Assembly (NCBI GenBank): GCA_964640655.1 | Contig: CAZXFT010000028.1 | Span: 1 to 32,849, forward strand | From: BJGO01 sp964640655 | GTDB lineage: Bacteria > Bacteroidota > Bacteroidia > Chitinophagales > UBA10324 | Reading direction: 5' to 3' | Length of the DNA: 32,849 bases | Shown: in pieces, positions 8,382 through 17,076 of the stretch | Position numbering within the stretch: the stretch's first letter is position 1 | Layout: every line of letters begins with the position of its first letter | Program-made: the position numbers and the translations under genes | The notes under the pieces: model-generated | What the model was told of the DNA's origin: nothing | Database searches by the model: none | The model's input: only the letters and a program-made list of their open reading frames with translations

Positions 8382-9413
8382 TTATTCGTGTCGCAGCGCG
8401 TGATATACCTTATGCTTAAGAATAAAGAAGTCTTTGATAATACTATGTTTGTAGAAGCCGGTTTTGTTTGGCTGATGAATAGTCGCAACCAATAATTTTC
8501 TCTTCTGAATCCAATCAGGATATTGTTTGTAAAATGCAAAAACAGCACGTATCACAGCAACAGCATTACCCAACTCACCTTTCAATGAAAATTGTAAAAA
8601 AGCCAGTACATCTAAAAGAAATCGTATCACAAGCAACTTACCTAAGTTGCCGTAACGATAATTTTTTGTTAGTAATGCTAAATTATTTCTGAAGTTGAGA
8701 AATGTTTTGCGTGGATTTCCTTGAGGAAGACTGCCTCCTCCAAGGTGAAAAACAAGTGCATCAGGACAGTACATTATTTTATACCCCATATTTTTCAATC
8801 GCCAGCACAAGTCAATCTCTTCCATATGCGCAAAGAAGTCGGCATCTAAACCGTCGGCTTTTTGATAAAGGCTTTTACGTATAAGCATACAAGCGCCAGT
8901 GGCCCAAAAAATTTCTTCCACAGCATTGTATTGATCCAAGTCTTTTTCGAGATGATTAAATATTCTCCCTCGACAAAATGTGTATCCAAACCTGTCTATG
9001 CAACCTCCTGCAGCACCGGCATATTCAAACTCATCAGGAATCATAATGGATCGAATCTTTGGTTGTACTGCTGCAATGGTATTGTCTTTTTCCATGAGTG
9101 CAAGCATGGGGTTAATCCAGTCGCCGTGTGTATCCACATCTTGGTTCAGCATCACAATGTATTCGTTATCAATACGAGCAATTGCCTGATTATAACCTTC
9201 GGCAAAACCGTAATTTTTTTCCAATGCCAATATTTTAACTGCAGGAAAATGTTCTTTGATAAATGCTATGCTATTGTCCGTGCTGCAATTATCTGCCACC
9301 ACAACTTCATAGTTAGGATATGGGGTATCCAAAACCGTTGGCAGATATTGTTTGAGATAATCCAATCCGTTCCAACTCAGAATTACAACAGAAACTTTTG
9401 GTGCAGCACTCAT
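8382..9413 (-). CDS. Family 2 glycosyltransferase
   Basis: 343 residues from the ATG at 9413 (MSAAPKVSVVILSWNG). The longer frame begins at a TTG three codons upstream and is less likely. The GT-A fold signatures are clear: SVVILSWNG (8-16), the nucleotide-binding ADNCSTDNS (40-48), the metal-binding Asp-Val-Asp (92-94) in MLNQDVD, the ATGACMLIRK region (171-180), and the acceptor/catalytic HMEEIDLCWR (196-205). This is the rhamnosyltransferase-like GT2 subgroup acting on surface polysaccharide or glycolipid. The C-terminal region (about 255-300) is hydrophobic and may bind the inner membrane. Sugar donor and acceptor cannot be told. It lies 61 bp upstream of the PorE-like gene and 52 bp after the GWxTD gene. 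Confidence 0.9.
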   Translation of the reverse strand: MSAAPKVSVVILSWNGLDYLKQYLPTVLDTPYPNYEVVVADNCSTDNSIAFIKEHFPAVKILALEKNYGFAEGYNQAIARIDNEYIVMLNQDVDTHGDWINPMLALMEKDNTIAAVQPKIRSIMIPDEFEYAGAAGGCIDRFGYTFCRGRIFNHLEKDLDQYNAVEEIFWATGACMLIRKSLYQKADGLDADFFAHMEEIDLCWRLKNMGYKIMYCPDALVFHLGGGSLPQGNPRKTFLNFRNNLALLTKNYRYGNLGKLLVIRFLLDVLAFLQFSLKGELGNAVAVIRAVFAFYKQYPDWIQKRKLLVATIHQPNKTGFYKHSIIKDFFILKHKVYHALRHE

Positions 9414-9465
9414 TGGCAGCAAACGTATTAAATGAAGGTGAAAGTAAAAATGTAATTACGCATGC

Positions 9466-10929
9466 TTACCAGTTCAGAATCTGATCTATTCGTTTGCCCC
9501 AGTGGTCGCGTATTTTCGTGTTATCTGGATTAGTATAACCGCTCATCTCTTTCATGGAATCATATATTTTGTACTTCCATCGGCTGTCGCGTAACTCACC
9601 GTTTACGTCGGAATGGATTAAACGATAATCGTTGGTAGCTATCCCGGGTAAATAGAATACAAACATCACATTGGTTTGTCCGCTGGGCACGCGGTAGTAT
9701 TGCCATATTTCATAGGGTAATGCTCCGGGTTCATTATTCATCACGTGCCGGCGGTCGGGTTTACCATATTGGAGGTAGACACGACCACGATCGGTTTCAA
9801 ATCCATGTCTGATTGGAGTAGAAAAAACATATTCAACCGCATCAACATCAACTTTATAAGCAAGCCATTCTGCTTCTTCATTTGCAGGTGCTATATGATG
9901 CCAAAAAGCAAAAAAGAATTTCTGAGCACCTAAAGTATCATTTTGCTTGACCATGAGTTGAATACTTTCTTTTTCTGTTGAAGAAGAAATGGGAGTATGA
10001 GATTCAAGCCAGAAAAACAGTGAGTCGTGGTTGAGTTGCTTAACAAAGGTGCCTTCTATGTCTGAGAGCATGTATTTGTCTGTACCACTGCTCACGGTGT
10101 TACGAGTGCGGATAAAAAAAGTATTGCTCGTGGCAAGCACTTCAGTGTTGCGCTGATGGCATTGGATGTTTAGCGTGTATTGTCCTGCGGATAAATCCTG
10201 AATATCAATATTGCTCAGTATGGGAATGATTTCGCTATTGGTTTCCTTATAGGTATAAGTGAATTGATCTAGGGCCTTGCCTTCGTGATTCCATATTTGA
10301 ATTTGAATAAATAAAATCGAATCCTTAAGTACAGATGCGGCATTGTATATCTCTTGATAAAAAATCAAATTATTTTTATTGCTCGGAAATACATTTACTG
10401 CATATGGTAATACCTCATAGCCTCCTTTTGTAAATAGGCTTGATCCATTTGCCGGCATATAATTTTCGAGAAACATAACATCAGAGAAACAAATTTCTGT
10501 TGTAGGAAAGTAAACGGATATGCGTTCAGACAGAACTTCGTACTGATGTGAATTCACGTCTTTCACGATTAATTCAACGCGATATTTACCCGATGGAATG
10601 CTTACACGCCTCACATCCATCAGATCGAAGTTAACATCATTGGCCACGGCTAGTTCTTCTGTATGCAAGCGATAATTGAAAGAATGTAAGGTATCATCAA
10701 AGTTGTTGAGATAGAGAATTTTTATTTGATAAGTAGCTTTGAATTTCTTGTTGTCCTGTTTCACGGGAACTATGGAAGCGCTCAATATGCAAAACTGCGT
10801 TTCTACATATGGCATATTGTCACTGTCTTTAAACACACTGTTACGCATTATTACTTGAGGTTTAATAGCGGATATAGCTTGTATACTAGTACTGCAAAGA
10901 ATAAATAATAGGGCTATACAATTTTTCAC
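9466..10929 (-). CDS. GWxTD-domain secreted protein
   Basis: 487 residues. The start is a GTG: an in-frame TAA lies only four codons upstream (10939-10941), and the next ATG would delete the signal peptide (hydrophobic stretch within residues 1-20). The long middle part is beta-rich with no recognised domain. The C-terminal third carries the family's hallmark in the form GFETDRGRVYLQYGKPD (from about residue 376), followed by an EIWQYYR and NVMFVFY segment. Trp in GWxTD is replaced by Phe377. The family is a Bacteroidota hallmark of unknown biochemical function, predicted periplasmic or surface located. It may lead the minus-strand run GWxTD, GT2, PorE-like, purM, barrel protein. Confidence 0.85.
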   Translation of the reverse strand: MKNCIALLFILCSTSIQAISAIKPQVIMRNSVFKDSDNMPYVETQFCILSASIVPVKQDNKKFKATYQIKILYLNNFDDTLHSFNYRLHTEELAVANDVNFDLMDVRRVSIPSGKYRVELIVKDVNSHQYEVLSERISVYFPTTEICFSDVMFLENYMPANGSSLFTKGGYEVLPYAVNVFPSNKNNLIFYQEIYNAASVLKDSILFIQIQIWNHEGKALDQFTYTYKETNSEIIPILSNIDIQDLSAGQYTLNIQCHQRNTEVLATSNTFFIRTRNTVSSGTDKYMLSDIEGTFVKQLNHDSLFFWLESHTPISSSTEKESIQLMVKQNDTLGAQKFFFAFWHHIAPANEEAEWLAYKVDVDAVEYVFSTPIRHGFETDRGRVYLQYGKPDRRHVMNNEPGALPYEIWQYYRVPSGQTNVMFVFYLPGIATNDYRLIHSDVNGELRDSRWKYKIYDSMKEMSGYTNPDNTKIRDHWGKRIDQILNW

Positions 10930-10970
10930 AAGGTTAAATTACACAGTTAACGTTATAACATAAAATGTCA

Positions 10971-10999
10971 TTTCGAATTCCTTGAATCACTCATTTTTG
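10971..10999 (+). promoter_or_regulatory. Candidate promoter for the WbqC-family gene
   Basis: CATTTTTG at 10992-10999 matches seven of eight positions of the Bacteroidota -7 element (TAnnTTTG counted with free n), and TTTC at 10971-10974 resembles the -33 TTTG, 17 bases upstream. The implied transcript would start only a few bases before the ATG at 11011. The site lies in the 81-bp gap between two divergent genes. Confidence 0.35.
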
Positions 11000-11010
11000 C
11001 AAACAGAAAT

Positions 11011-11574
11011 ATGCTACCTTACTATTTCATTTCAGCTTCTTATCTCTCGCATTGCCTATTGCATAACGATTTGAATGTTTCATTGCATTCACTTTACAAC
11101 AAAAGATTCAAGCTGAACAGGTGCACGATAGCAACTTCTCAGGGGCCATTATTATTAAGTGTTCCTCTTCTACATGGCCGAAATCAAAAAGCTTTATTGA
11201 GCGAAGTGCAGATAGATTATAAAAACAAGTGGACCCGTGAGCACATACACAGTATTAAGACAGTTTATGGAAAAGCACCATTTTATATTCACTATTGCGA
11301 CGCGATATACGAGATTTTAGAATGCAATGAAAAGCATTTACTGATTCTAAACGTACATTTGATTAACAGGGTACTTGAATTGCTTCACTTTTCACAAAGA
11401 GTAGGCCTAACTGAAGATGTGTCAGGATATGATGAACAGCAAATACCTTTGTATGAACCACTAGTTTATCAACAACTTTTTCAGGATCGCACCGGTTTCG
11501 TGCCGCATTGCGCCATTATAGATTTGCTGTTCAACTGCGGACCTGATACCAAACAAATATTGTTGCAGCAATAA
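11011..11574 (+). CDS. WbqC-family protein
   Basis: 187 residues. The sequence has the features of the WbqC-like family (PF08889): an N-terminal MLPYYFISASYL segment, a conserved N-R motif region (KRFKLNRCTIATSQGPLLLSVP), the basic block KNKWTREHIHSIKTVYGKAPFY, and a C-terminal LFNCGP segment. Bacteroidota members are often annotated as WbqC-like and linked to surface polysaccharide gene sets, but no enzyme activity is firmly established. There is no signal peptide, so it is cytoplasmic. It diverges from the GWxTD gene and converges on the response regulator gene with 13 bp between the stops and no visible terminator. Confidence 0.82.
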   Translation: MLPYYFISASYLSHCLLHNDLNVSLHSLYNKRFKLNRCTIATSQGPLLLSVPLLHGRNQKALLSEVQIDYKNKWTREHIHSIKTVYGKAPFYIHYCDAIYEILECNEKHLLILNVHLINRVLELLHFSQRVGLTEDVSGYDEQQIPLYEPLVYQQLFQDRTGFVPHCAIIDLLFNCGPDTKQILLQQ

Positions 11575-11587
11575 GCCTAATATCACT

Positions 11588-12277
11588 TTATTCTACAAAC
11601 TTGTAACCCACACCTCTGATAGCAAAAAAGTGCTTTGGAGTTTTTGTGTCTTTTTCAAAATACTTTCTGAAACTGCTGATAAAATTGTCAATAGTGCGTG
11701 TATTTGGCAACACATCATAATCCCATGCCGATTGTAAAATGTGTTGACGAGAAACCACTTCATTTTTGTGATCAATAAGTATTTTTAAAAATGCGGCTTC
11801 ACGTTTGGTGAGTTTATATTTCTTTTTGTCAAATGCAACAGCCTCAAAAGTGTTGAAGTTGATACTGTTGCCACCAAACTTATATATACCCATACCGGGC
11901 ATTTCGGTTTTTAGGCTGCGTTTTAACAATGCTTTTACACGCAGTAACAATTCCTGTAAATTGAAAGGTTTCACCATATAATCATCCGCGCCAATTTTCA
12001 GGCCTTCGAGTTTATCTTCCATTGTGTCCTTTGCTGTGAGAAATAATATGGGAATCTGTGCATCAATAAATCGTATTCGTTCACACACATTAAATCCGCT
12101 CAACTCGGGAAGCATGACATCCAGTATACATAAATCGAAGCGTTGCGATTCAAAAGTATCAATGGCTTGTTTACCATCGATCGCAGCAACAACTTCGTAG
12201 CCTTCCAGTTCCAGATTCATTTTAATGCCTTCAAGCAAATTTTCTTCGTCTTCAACTATCAGTATGCGTTCAGCCAT
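11588..12277 (-). CDS. OmpR/PhoB-family response regulator
   Basis: 229 residues. The receiver domain (about 4-118) has the acidic pair Asp10-Glu11, the phosphoacceptor Asp53 (ILDVMLPELSG), Thr81 and Lys103 (MVKPF). The C-terminal winged-helix DNA-binding domain (about 130-229) includes KLTKREAAFLKIL, a recognition helix in TRTIDNFISSFRKYF and the terminal RGVGYKFVE wing. It lies 4 bp downstream of the histidine kinase gene, so the two form a kinase-first two-component operon. The layout resembles Bacteroides RprXY, but the signal is unknown. A tandem TGTCAT repeat upstream of the operon (13345-13361) may be its own binding site. Confidence 0.93.
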   Translation of the reverse strand: MAERILIVEDEENLLEGIKMNLELEGYEVVAAIDGKQAIDTFESQRFDLCILDVMLPELSGFNVCERIRFIDAQIPILFLTAKDTMEDKLEGLKIGADDYMVKPFNLQELLLRVKALLKRSLKTEMPGMGIYKFGGNSINFNTFEAVAFDKKKYKLTKREAAFLKILIDHKNEVVSRQHILQSAWDYDVLPNTRTIDNFISSFRKYFEKDTKTPKHFFAIRGVGYKFVE

Positions 12278-12281
12278 AGTT

Positions 12282-13289
12282 TTAAGTTTTTATTGAAGGA
12301 AATGTTATTTCAAATCTAGTACCCTGAGGTGTATTGTTATATACCTCAATATTGCCATCGTGTAGGTTGATGATTTCTTTGACTATATATAAGCCCAGCC
12401 CGCTGCCTTTTGTTTTGCGTGTCTCTTCGTTACCGACACGATAAAACTTATCGAAAATTTTAGATTTCTCTTTTTGGTTAATGCCTATACCTTCATCAGA
12501 AACATTCAACTTAACCTTATCCTGATGCTGCTGCAACGACAATATAATTTTTGTTCCTTCATTGGAATATTTAACTGCATTATCTATAAGATTCTCCATA
12601 ACAGAAAGCAGTGCAGGTTCATCGCCATTGATAAAGATATCATCTTCAATTTCAGTGATAAAGTCCCGTGCTTTTGCAGAGTTGCGTTTCTTGTGTTCAA
12701 CAATAGTTCTTGCCAGTTGACTTAAGTTTATTTCACTTAGTTCTGCCTGAAATGCCGCACTCTCTAAGCGCGCCGAGAGCAAAAGGTTGTCTACCATTCC
12801 CTGAAGACGGGCTACATCGAACAAGGCATTGTGAAGCAGTTTATTTTTTTTATCCGTTTCTATATCTTGCCTGCTCTCCAGTGTTTGTAAGGAAAGTTTC
12901 ACTGATGCCAACGGAGATTTTAATTCATGTGTGATGCTGAGTAAGAAGTTTTTCTGAGCACGGTTTAAATCAATTTCTTGTTTAAAGCTGATAATCACGC
13001 GCCAGCTTAGTATGATGATGAGAAGCAGGAACACAGTGCCTTCACCCAATATCATCCATTCTTGTTTTTTGTGTTTTTCATAAATCTGTTTGTAGTACGC
13101 TGTGTTCTTAAATGATTCAAAGCTCATTTCCTTGCTTGTAATGATGTATTCTTTAAAAGCATTGGTAGTATGAAGTACTAGCGAATCATTATTCTTGTTC
13201 AGTAATAGTATCATCCACCACAGATATGCAGCTACGATATATCCTATCATCAGATAAAACAGAAATAGTGGACGGTAATTATTTTTCAT
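12282..13289 (-). CDS. Sensor histidine kinase of the adjacent two-component pair
   Basis: 335 residues. Two membrane helices (about 9-31 and 79-101) enclose a short extracytoplasmic stretch of about 47 residues, so there is little room for a folded sensor domain. The dimerisation domain carries phosphoacceptor His121 in SITHELKSPLASVK. The ATPase domain shows the N box (MENLIDNAVKYSNEG), G1 box (DEGIGI), F box (IFDKFYRV) and G2 box (GSGLGLYIVKEI). There is no HAMP or PAS domain. It phosphorylates, by inference, the response regulator encoded 4 bp downstream. The signal may be sensed through the membrane helices or a partner protein. Confidence 0.93.
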   Translation of the reverse strand: MKNNYRPLFLFYLMIGYIVAAYLWWMILLLNKNNDSLVLHTTNAFKEYIITSKEMSFESFKNTAYYKQIYEKHKKQEWMILGEGTVFLLLIIILSWRVIISFKQEIDLNRAQKNFLLSITHELKSPLASVKLSLQTLESRQDIETDKKNKLLHNALFDVARLQGMVDNLLLSARLESAAFQAELSEINLSQLARTIVEHKKRNSAKARDFITEIEDDIFINGDEPALLSVMENLIDNAVKYSNEGTKIILSLQQHQDKVKLNVSDEGIGINQKEKSKIFDKFYRVGNEETRKTKGSGLGLYIVKEIINLHDGNIEVYNNTPQGTRFEITFPSIKT

Positions 13290-13344
13290 GTATTCCGGCT
13301 AAAAATAATGCACAAGTCTTATTGAGATTCAGTATACAAGAAAA

Positions 13345-13361
13345 ATGACATTACCATGACA
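13345..13361. promoter_or_regulatory. Tandem TGTCAT repeat, Pho-box-like site for an OmpR-family regulator
   Basis: On the minus strand two TGTCAT hexamers are separated by 5 bp, giving an 11-bp period, one DNA turn. This is the geometry bound by head-to-tail OmpR/PhoB dimers, and the half-site equals the TGTCAT core of the E. coli Pho box. It lies 56-72 bp upstream of the histidine kinase start. Binding by the neighbouring regulator is inference. Confidence 0.45.
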
Positions 13362-13377
13362 ATCCGAAAAAGTTGAC

Positions 13378-16300
13378 TTATTTAACTTTAGGCAACTCAA
13401 CGGTGAAGGTGCTACCTAAGTCAGGTGTTGATTTGAAATAAATCTTGCCGCCAAAACCTTCAATAATATTCTTTGATATAGCAAGACCTAATCCTGTTCC
13501 GGAATTCTTGGTTGTGAAGTTTGGGGTAAACAAACGTGCCGTTTCTTCTTCTTTGATGCCTACACCATTGTCTTGAATAGCTATTAGAACTGATCCGGTG
13601 TGTTCTTTTATTTCAACCGTCACTTTACCTTCACGATATTCAGGAATGGCCTGAACAGCATTTAGTATTAAATTGTTGAATACACGAAGCAACTGATTTC
13701 TGTCTGCCATAACATAGATTGCTTCCGATGGAACATGTATTTCAAAACCTGCCGATTCATTTTGCTTGTACAGATTGTATGATGATTGTAGTATGGCGAC
13801 AACATCAAGACGTTCCATCTCACTTAATGGCATCTTCGCAAAAGTGGAGAACTCGTTGGCAATTTTGGTCAGGGTATCAATTTGTTCGATCAAAGTGTTA
13901 CTCACTTTGCGAGCCAATTCTTCTTTATTAGGTGCATCGTTTTGATAGGCACGTTGCAAATGCTGAATACTCAGCTTCATCGGAGTAAGTGGATTTTTTA
14001 TTTCGTGTGCAACCTGTTTTGCCATCTCTCTCCAGGCCGATTCACGCTCCGACTTAGCCAATAGCATAGCGTTGTGTTCAAGCTTTAAAATCATCTTATT
14101 GAATTCATCAACCAGACTTCCTATTTCATCTTTAGTATGCCATTCGATAGGTTCGTTCTTTTTACCCAATGTTACCTGCTTGAATTTTTCAGCTAGAACG
14201 TCTAAGCGACGCGCAATGTGCTTGGAAATTAATGGAGCTAACAGCCCGGCTGCAATTAATGCAAAAACTAAAATGGAGATTAATGTGGCAAAGAATACTC
14301 CCAACTGTTCGTTGAGATACTTTGTGGAATTGAAATAAGGCAAGTGGATGAATGCCGCAACCTCAGCGTTTTTAAGCACAATAGGTTTATAGCCGGAAAG
14401 ATATTTAAGTTCTCCTATTTGCTCTCGCTGAATCAATTGACTTTGTATGTTGTGTGTCAACGTAGAGTAAGCTACAGGGTTAATCTTTCTTGAAATAAAT
14501 CCTTTCTCAAAAATGGCAGGTTGAGAGGTTGTTAATAAGTCGCCATTCAGGTTGTAAATGTTAACATCAATCTTCTGAATACTACTGATACTTGTGATAT
14601 TATTTCGCAGTAAGTCGTTCAATGTATTGTAGCCGAAGTCAATTTTTTCAGTGCCCAATTTATCATAGATAATAAAGTTACTCAGGGCAGCAACTTGTTC
14701 CAATTTTTCAAACAACTTTTGTTCGGTTTGCTCATTGAATTGTTTGATAAAAAATTGTCCTGTATAAAAACCGATTAATATAACTGAAGTGAAGATTATG
14801 GTAAAGAATGAAACCTGAATAAAAGTGCGGAACGAGAATGCTGCATAACTAAATGTACTGACATCGGTATACATTACTAATTTCATATTGAAAAACAGCC
14901 AGGCCAACAAAGCCCAGAAAATGAGAACGATGAATAAATAAGTGAAGTAGGATAGAAAGCGAGCATTTTGTTTTTCCTGAAGTGAGACAATTACAGTCTT
15001 ATTCATATCGCGTTTATAAATCAGGTGATTATAACCGTTGATTCGAGACTCGGTCATTTCACTGTCTTTAACTGTATCGGTATACAGAGCATTCGTATAT
15101 GGATAGTTATAGTTCCCCGAATGTTCAGTTAAAACATTACCTGTGTATATGCCATAAGAGTAATCAGAAATGGGTAGCTTGTTTTTCTCTTCGAGCAATA
15201 ATTCCGGATAAACATTGGCTGACCTATAAACCTTTGAGGTAAGCTGTACCATCAGAGAACCTTGTTGCACTTCATCCTTCTTAATTGGATACTCAGCAAT
15301 ATATGTGAAATTTCCTGCGGGCTCCGTTAAAAAGTATAGTTCGTGTTCGCCGCAAACTACCGAGTTGCCAATCAATTCATTATTATTTACCGTAGGTTCA
15401 TCTTCAAGTACTGAAATTGGATTATTGTCTTTATCGTAGAAGTAATACTTAACATTAAACCGATTAAATCCATCATCAAAATAATTTTGATTCAGGTGCT
15501 CAACAATGTTGCGGGAATTGTTTTTGTTACTACTGAAAAACCGCTGAAGAGGTTCATCATTCAATACATTGTTTCGGATCTCACCAAGCAGGTACTCTGT
15601 AACATTATCACGCTCGGTGATCAGTTTATTGGCGTATGCAGTACGCAGACTTAAATCTTTCTCAATAGACGAGTGATATACGAAGTAGGAGATGATTAAT
15701 GAGTAAGAGATGAGCACAATAAATACCCCACTAATGCCACTCAGGTAGATATTTATTCTGCCAATTTTTAAAATAGTAACAATCGGTAACAGAGCAAGTA
15801 GACCAACTACAACTGCATCAAAGATGTTTTCATAAAATGAATAAGAAAAAAACACTGAAAGTATACCTATTGCTATAAATACAAGCAAACTGTATTTCAG
15901 TTGGATAGCTTGAATAGTGCGATATAATTTATGACACAATATAAAATGAATGATGACTAATATTCCAACTGCGGCAAGATTAATAAGGTTGTTAAAGTCA
16001 GGGTTATATGGGTTAAAAAATTCAAAAGCAATGTTTGAGTCGAGTATGAGGCTTTTATAAATAAATACGATAACAAAAGAAGATGCGGCTATAAGAAAAG
16101 AACTGCTGATAAATTGATATACTAATAATGATTTTCTTTTTCTCAGATAGATTGGAGATACATAGAAATGAGCTGAGATAATAAAGAGAACAATACCTTC
16201 AATAAACAGTGTTCCCAATGATCCGGCTACATACGGTGATGCATAATAGTTGGGATTTAGAATGAGCAGTTCACGAAGCTGATCGGGTGTTTTGAAAAAA

Positions 16301-17061
16301 AGAAAGAAAAATAAATGTGTAAGCAAAACTAACGTGAAATAAATCGGAGCCTTAAAGGCAGGCATAATTCTCTCCGTATAAACACTTATGTGATACAGTT
16401 TAAATTGAAACAATAAAACCATTCCAATGAGCAATAACATGAATCTAATGATGCCTTGAATTGTGCCGCTTGTTGGTGCTTGGGTTGTCAGAAAAACGGT
16501 TCCCGGATAAACTGAAACCTTGATGCTCACCGACTCAACTGTGCTGTCTAACGACAGTGCATAGTTGTTGTTAATTGGAAATTCAGTTGTAAAATGATCC
16601 TGTAAATAGGTGTTTGAAGTATTGTAGTCAAAATAAACGGGTTGTAAAAAAAATACACTTGTAGAATCCTGTTTAAAGCCTCTGCATAAGTAAATCCCGT
16701 TTTTAAAGCGCTTAAAAGTAGTAGTGCCGGGTTCGGGTAATTGGTTAATACGTGGTACAATGTTGTTGGCATTCCAATATACAAGCGTGTTGTTCTCGTA
16801 TCGCAATGCCGTGATATCATTATCACGACTAACCTCACTTGGTTCAGCACAACTAAACGGATAAGTTAAGTGACATGTATTCTGAAATTTAGGATACAAT
16901 GTATCGGTTCGCTGAATGAATCGTTCTATGGATGTTTTGAATATATCGGTCAGATAGGGTGTTTTCTGAGTACCGGGAGTTATGAGGTCAGTATAACTCA
17001 AAATCAATAATAAGATAGCAAGCACTACTTGCCATAAGCGATATGTGCGAATGAAATTCAA
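13378..17061 (-). CDS. Large NtrY-like sensor histidine kinase with many membrane spans
   Basis: 1227 residues, very large for a histidine kinase. Membrane helix near 9-28; extracytoplasmic region to about 195; about eight helices between 200 and 457; a second outside region (about 460-700); helices near 702-725 and 745-770; a third outside region (about 775-905); and a last helix near 915-942. A HAMP linker (about 945-1005) leads to the NtrY-type H box with His1019 (REMAKQVAHEIKNPLTPMK). The ATPase domain has NNLILNAVQA, DNGVGI and GTGLGLAISK. No receiver domain is present and no regulator is adjacent, so it is an orphan. The start is TTG: no ATG precedes the first helix, and pyrE's stop lies in the same frame five codons upstream. 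The signal is unknown; the NtrY family is linked to nitrogen or envelope signals in other bacteria. Confidence 0.9.
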   Translation of the reverse strand: MNFIRTYRLWQVVLAILLLILSYTDLITPGTQKTPYLTDIFKTSIERFIQRTDTLYPKFQNTCHLTYPFSCAEPSEVSRDNDITALRYENNTLVYWNANNIVPRINQLPEPGTTTFKRFKNGIYLCRGFKQDSTSVFFLQPVYFDYNTSNTYLQDHFTTEFPINNNYALSLDSTVESVSIKVSVYPGTVFLTTQAPTSGTIQGIIRFMLLLIGMVLLFQFKLYHISVYTERIMPAFKAPIYFTLVLLTHLFFFLFFKTPDQLRELLILNPNYYASPYVAGSLGTLFIEGIVLFIISAHFYVSPIYLRKRKSLLVYQFISSSFLIAASSFVIVFIYKSLILDSNIAFEFFNPYNPDFNNLINLAAVGILVIIHFILCHKLYRTIQAIQLKYSLLVFIAIGILSVFFSYSFYENIFDAVVVGLLALLPIVTILKIGRINIYLSGISGVFIVLISYSLIISYFVYHSSIEKDLSLRTAYANKLITERDNVTEYLLGEIRNNVLNDEPLQRFFSSNKNNSRNIVEHLNQNYFDDGFNRFNVKYYFYDKDNNPISVLEDEPTVNNNELIGNSVVCGEHELYFLTEPAGNFTYIAEYPIKKDEVQQGSLMVQLTSKVYRSANVYPELLLEEKNKLPISDYSYGIYTGNVLTEHSGNYNYPYTNALYTDTVKDSEMTESRINGYNHLIYKRDMNKTVIVSLQEKQNARFLSYFTYLFIVLIFWALLAWLFFNMKLVMYTDVSTFSYAAFSFRTFIQVSFFTIIFTSVILIGFYTGQFFIKQFNEQTEQKLFEKLEQVAALSNFIIYDKLGTEKIDFGYNTLNDLLRNNITSISSIQKIDVNIYNLNGDLLTTSQPAIFEKGFISRKINPVAYSTLTHNIQSQLIQREQIGELKYLSGYKPIVLKNAEVAAFIHLPYFNSTKYLNEQLGVFFATLISILVFALIAAGLLAPLISKHIARRLDVLAEKFKQVTLGKKNEPIEWHTKDEIGSLVDEFNKMILKLEHNAMLLAKSERESAWREMAKQVAHEIKNPLTPMKLSIQHLQRAYQNDAPNKEELARKVSNTLIEQIDTLTKIANEFSTFAKMPLSEMERLDVVAILQSSYNLYKQNESAGFEIHVPSEAIYVMADRNQLLRVFNNLILNAVQAIPEYREGKVTVEIKEHTGSVLIAIQDNGVGIKEEETARLFTPNFTTKNSGTGLGLAISKNIIEGFGGKIYFKSTPDLGSTFTVELPKVK

Positions 17062-17076
17062 TTGCAGCAGTTTTGA

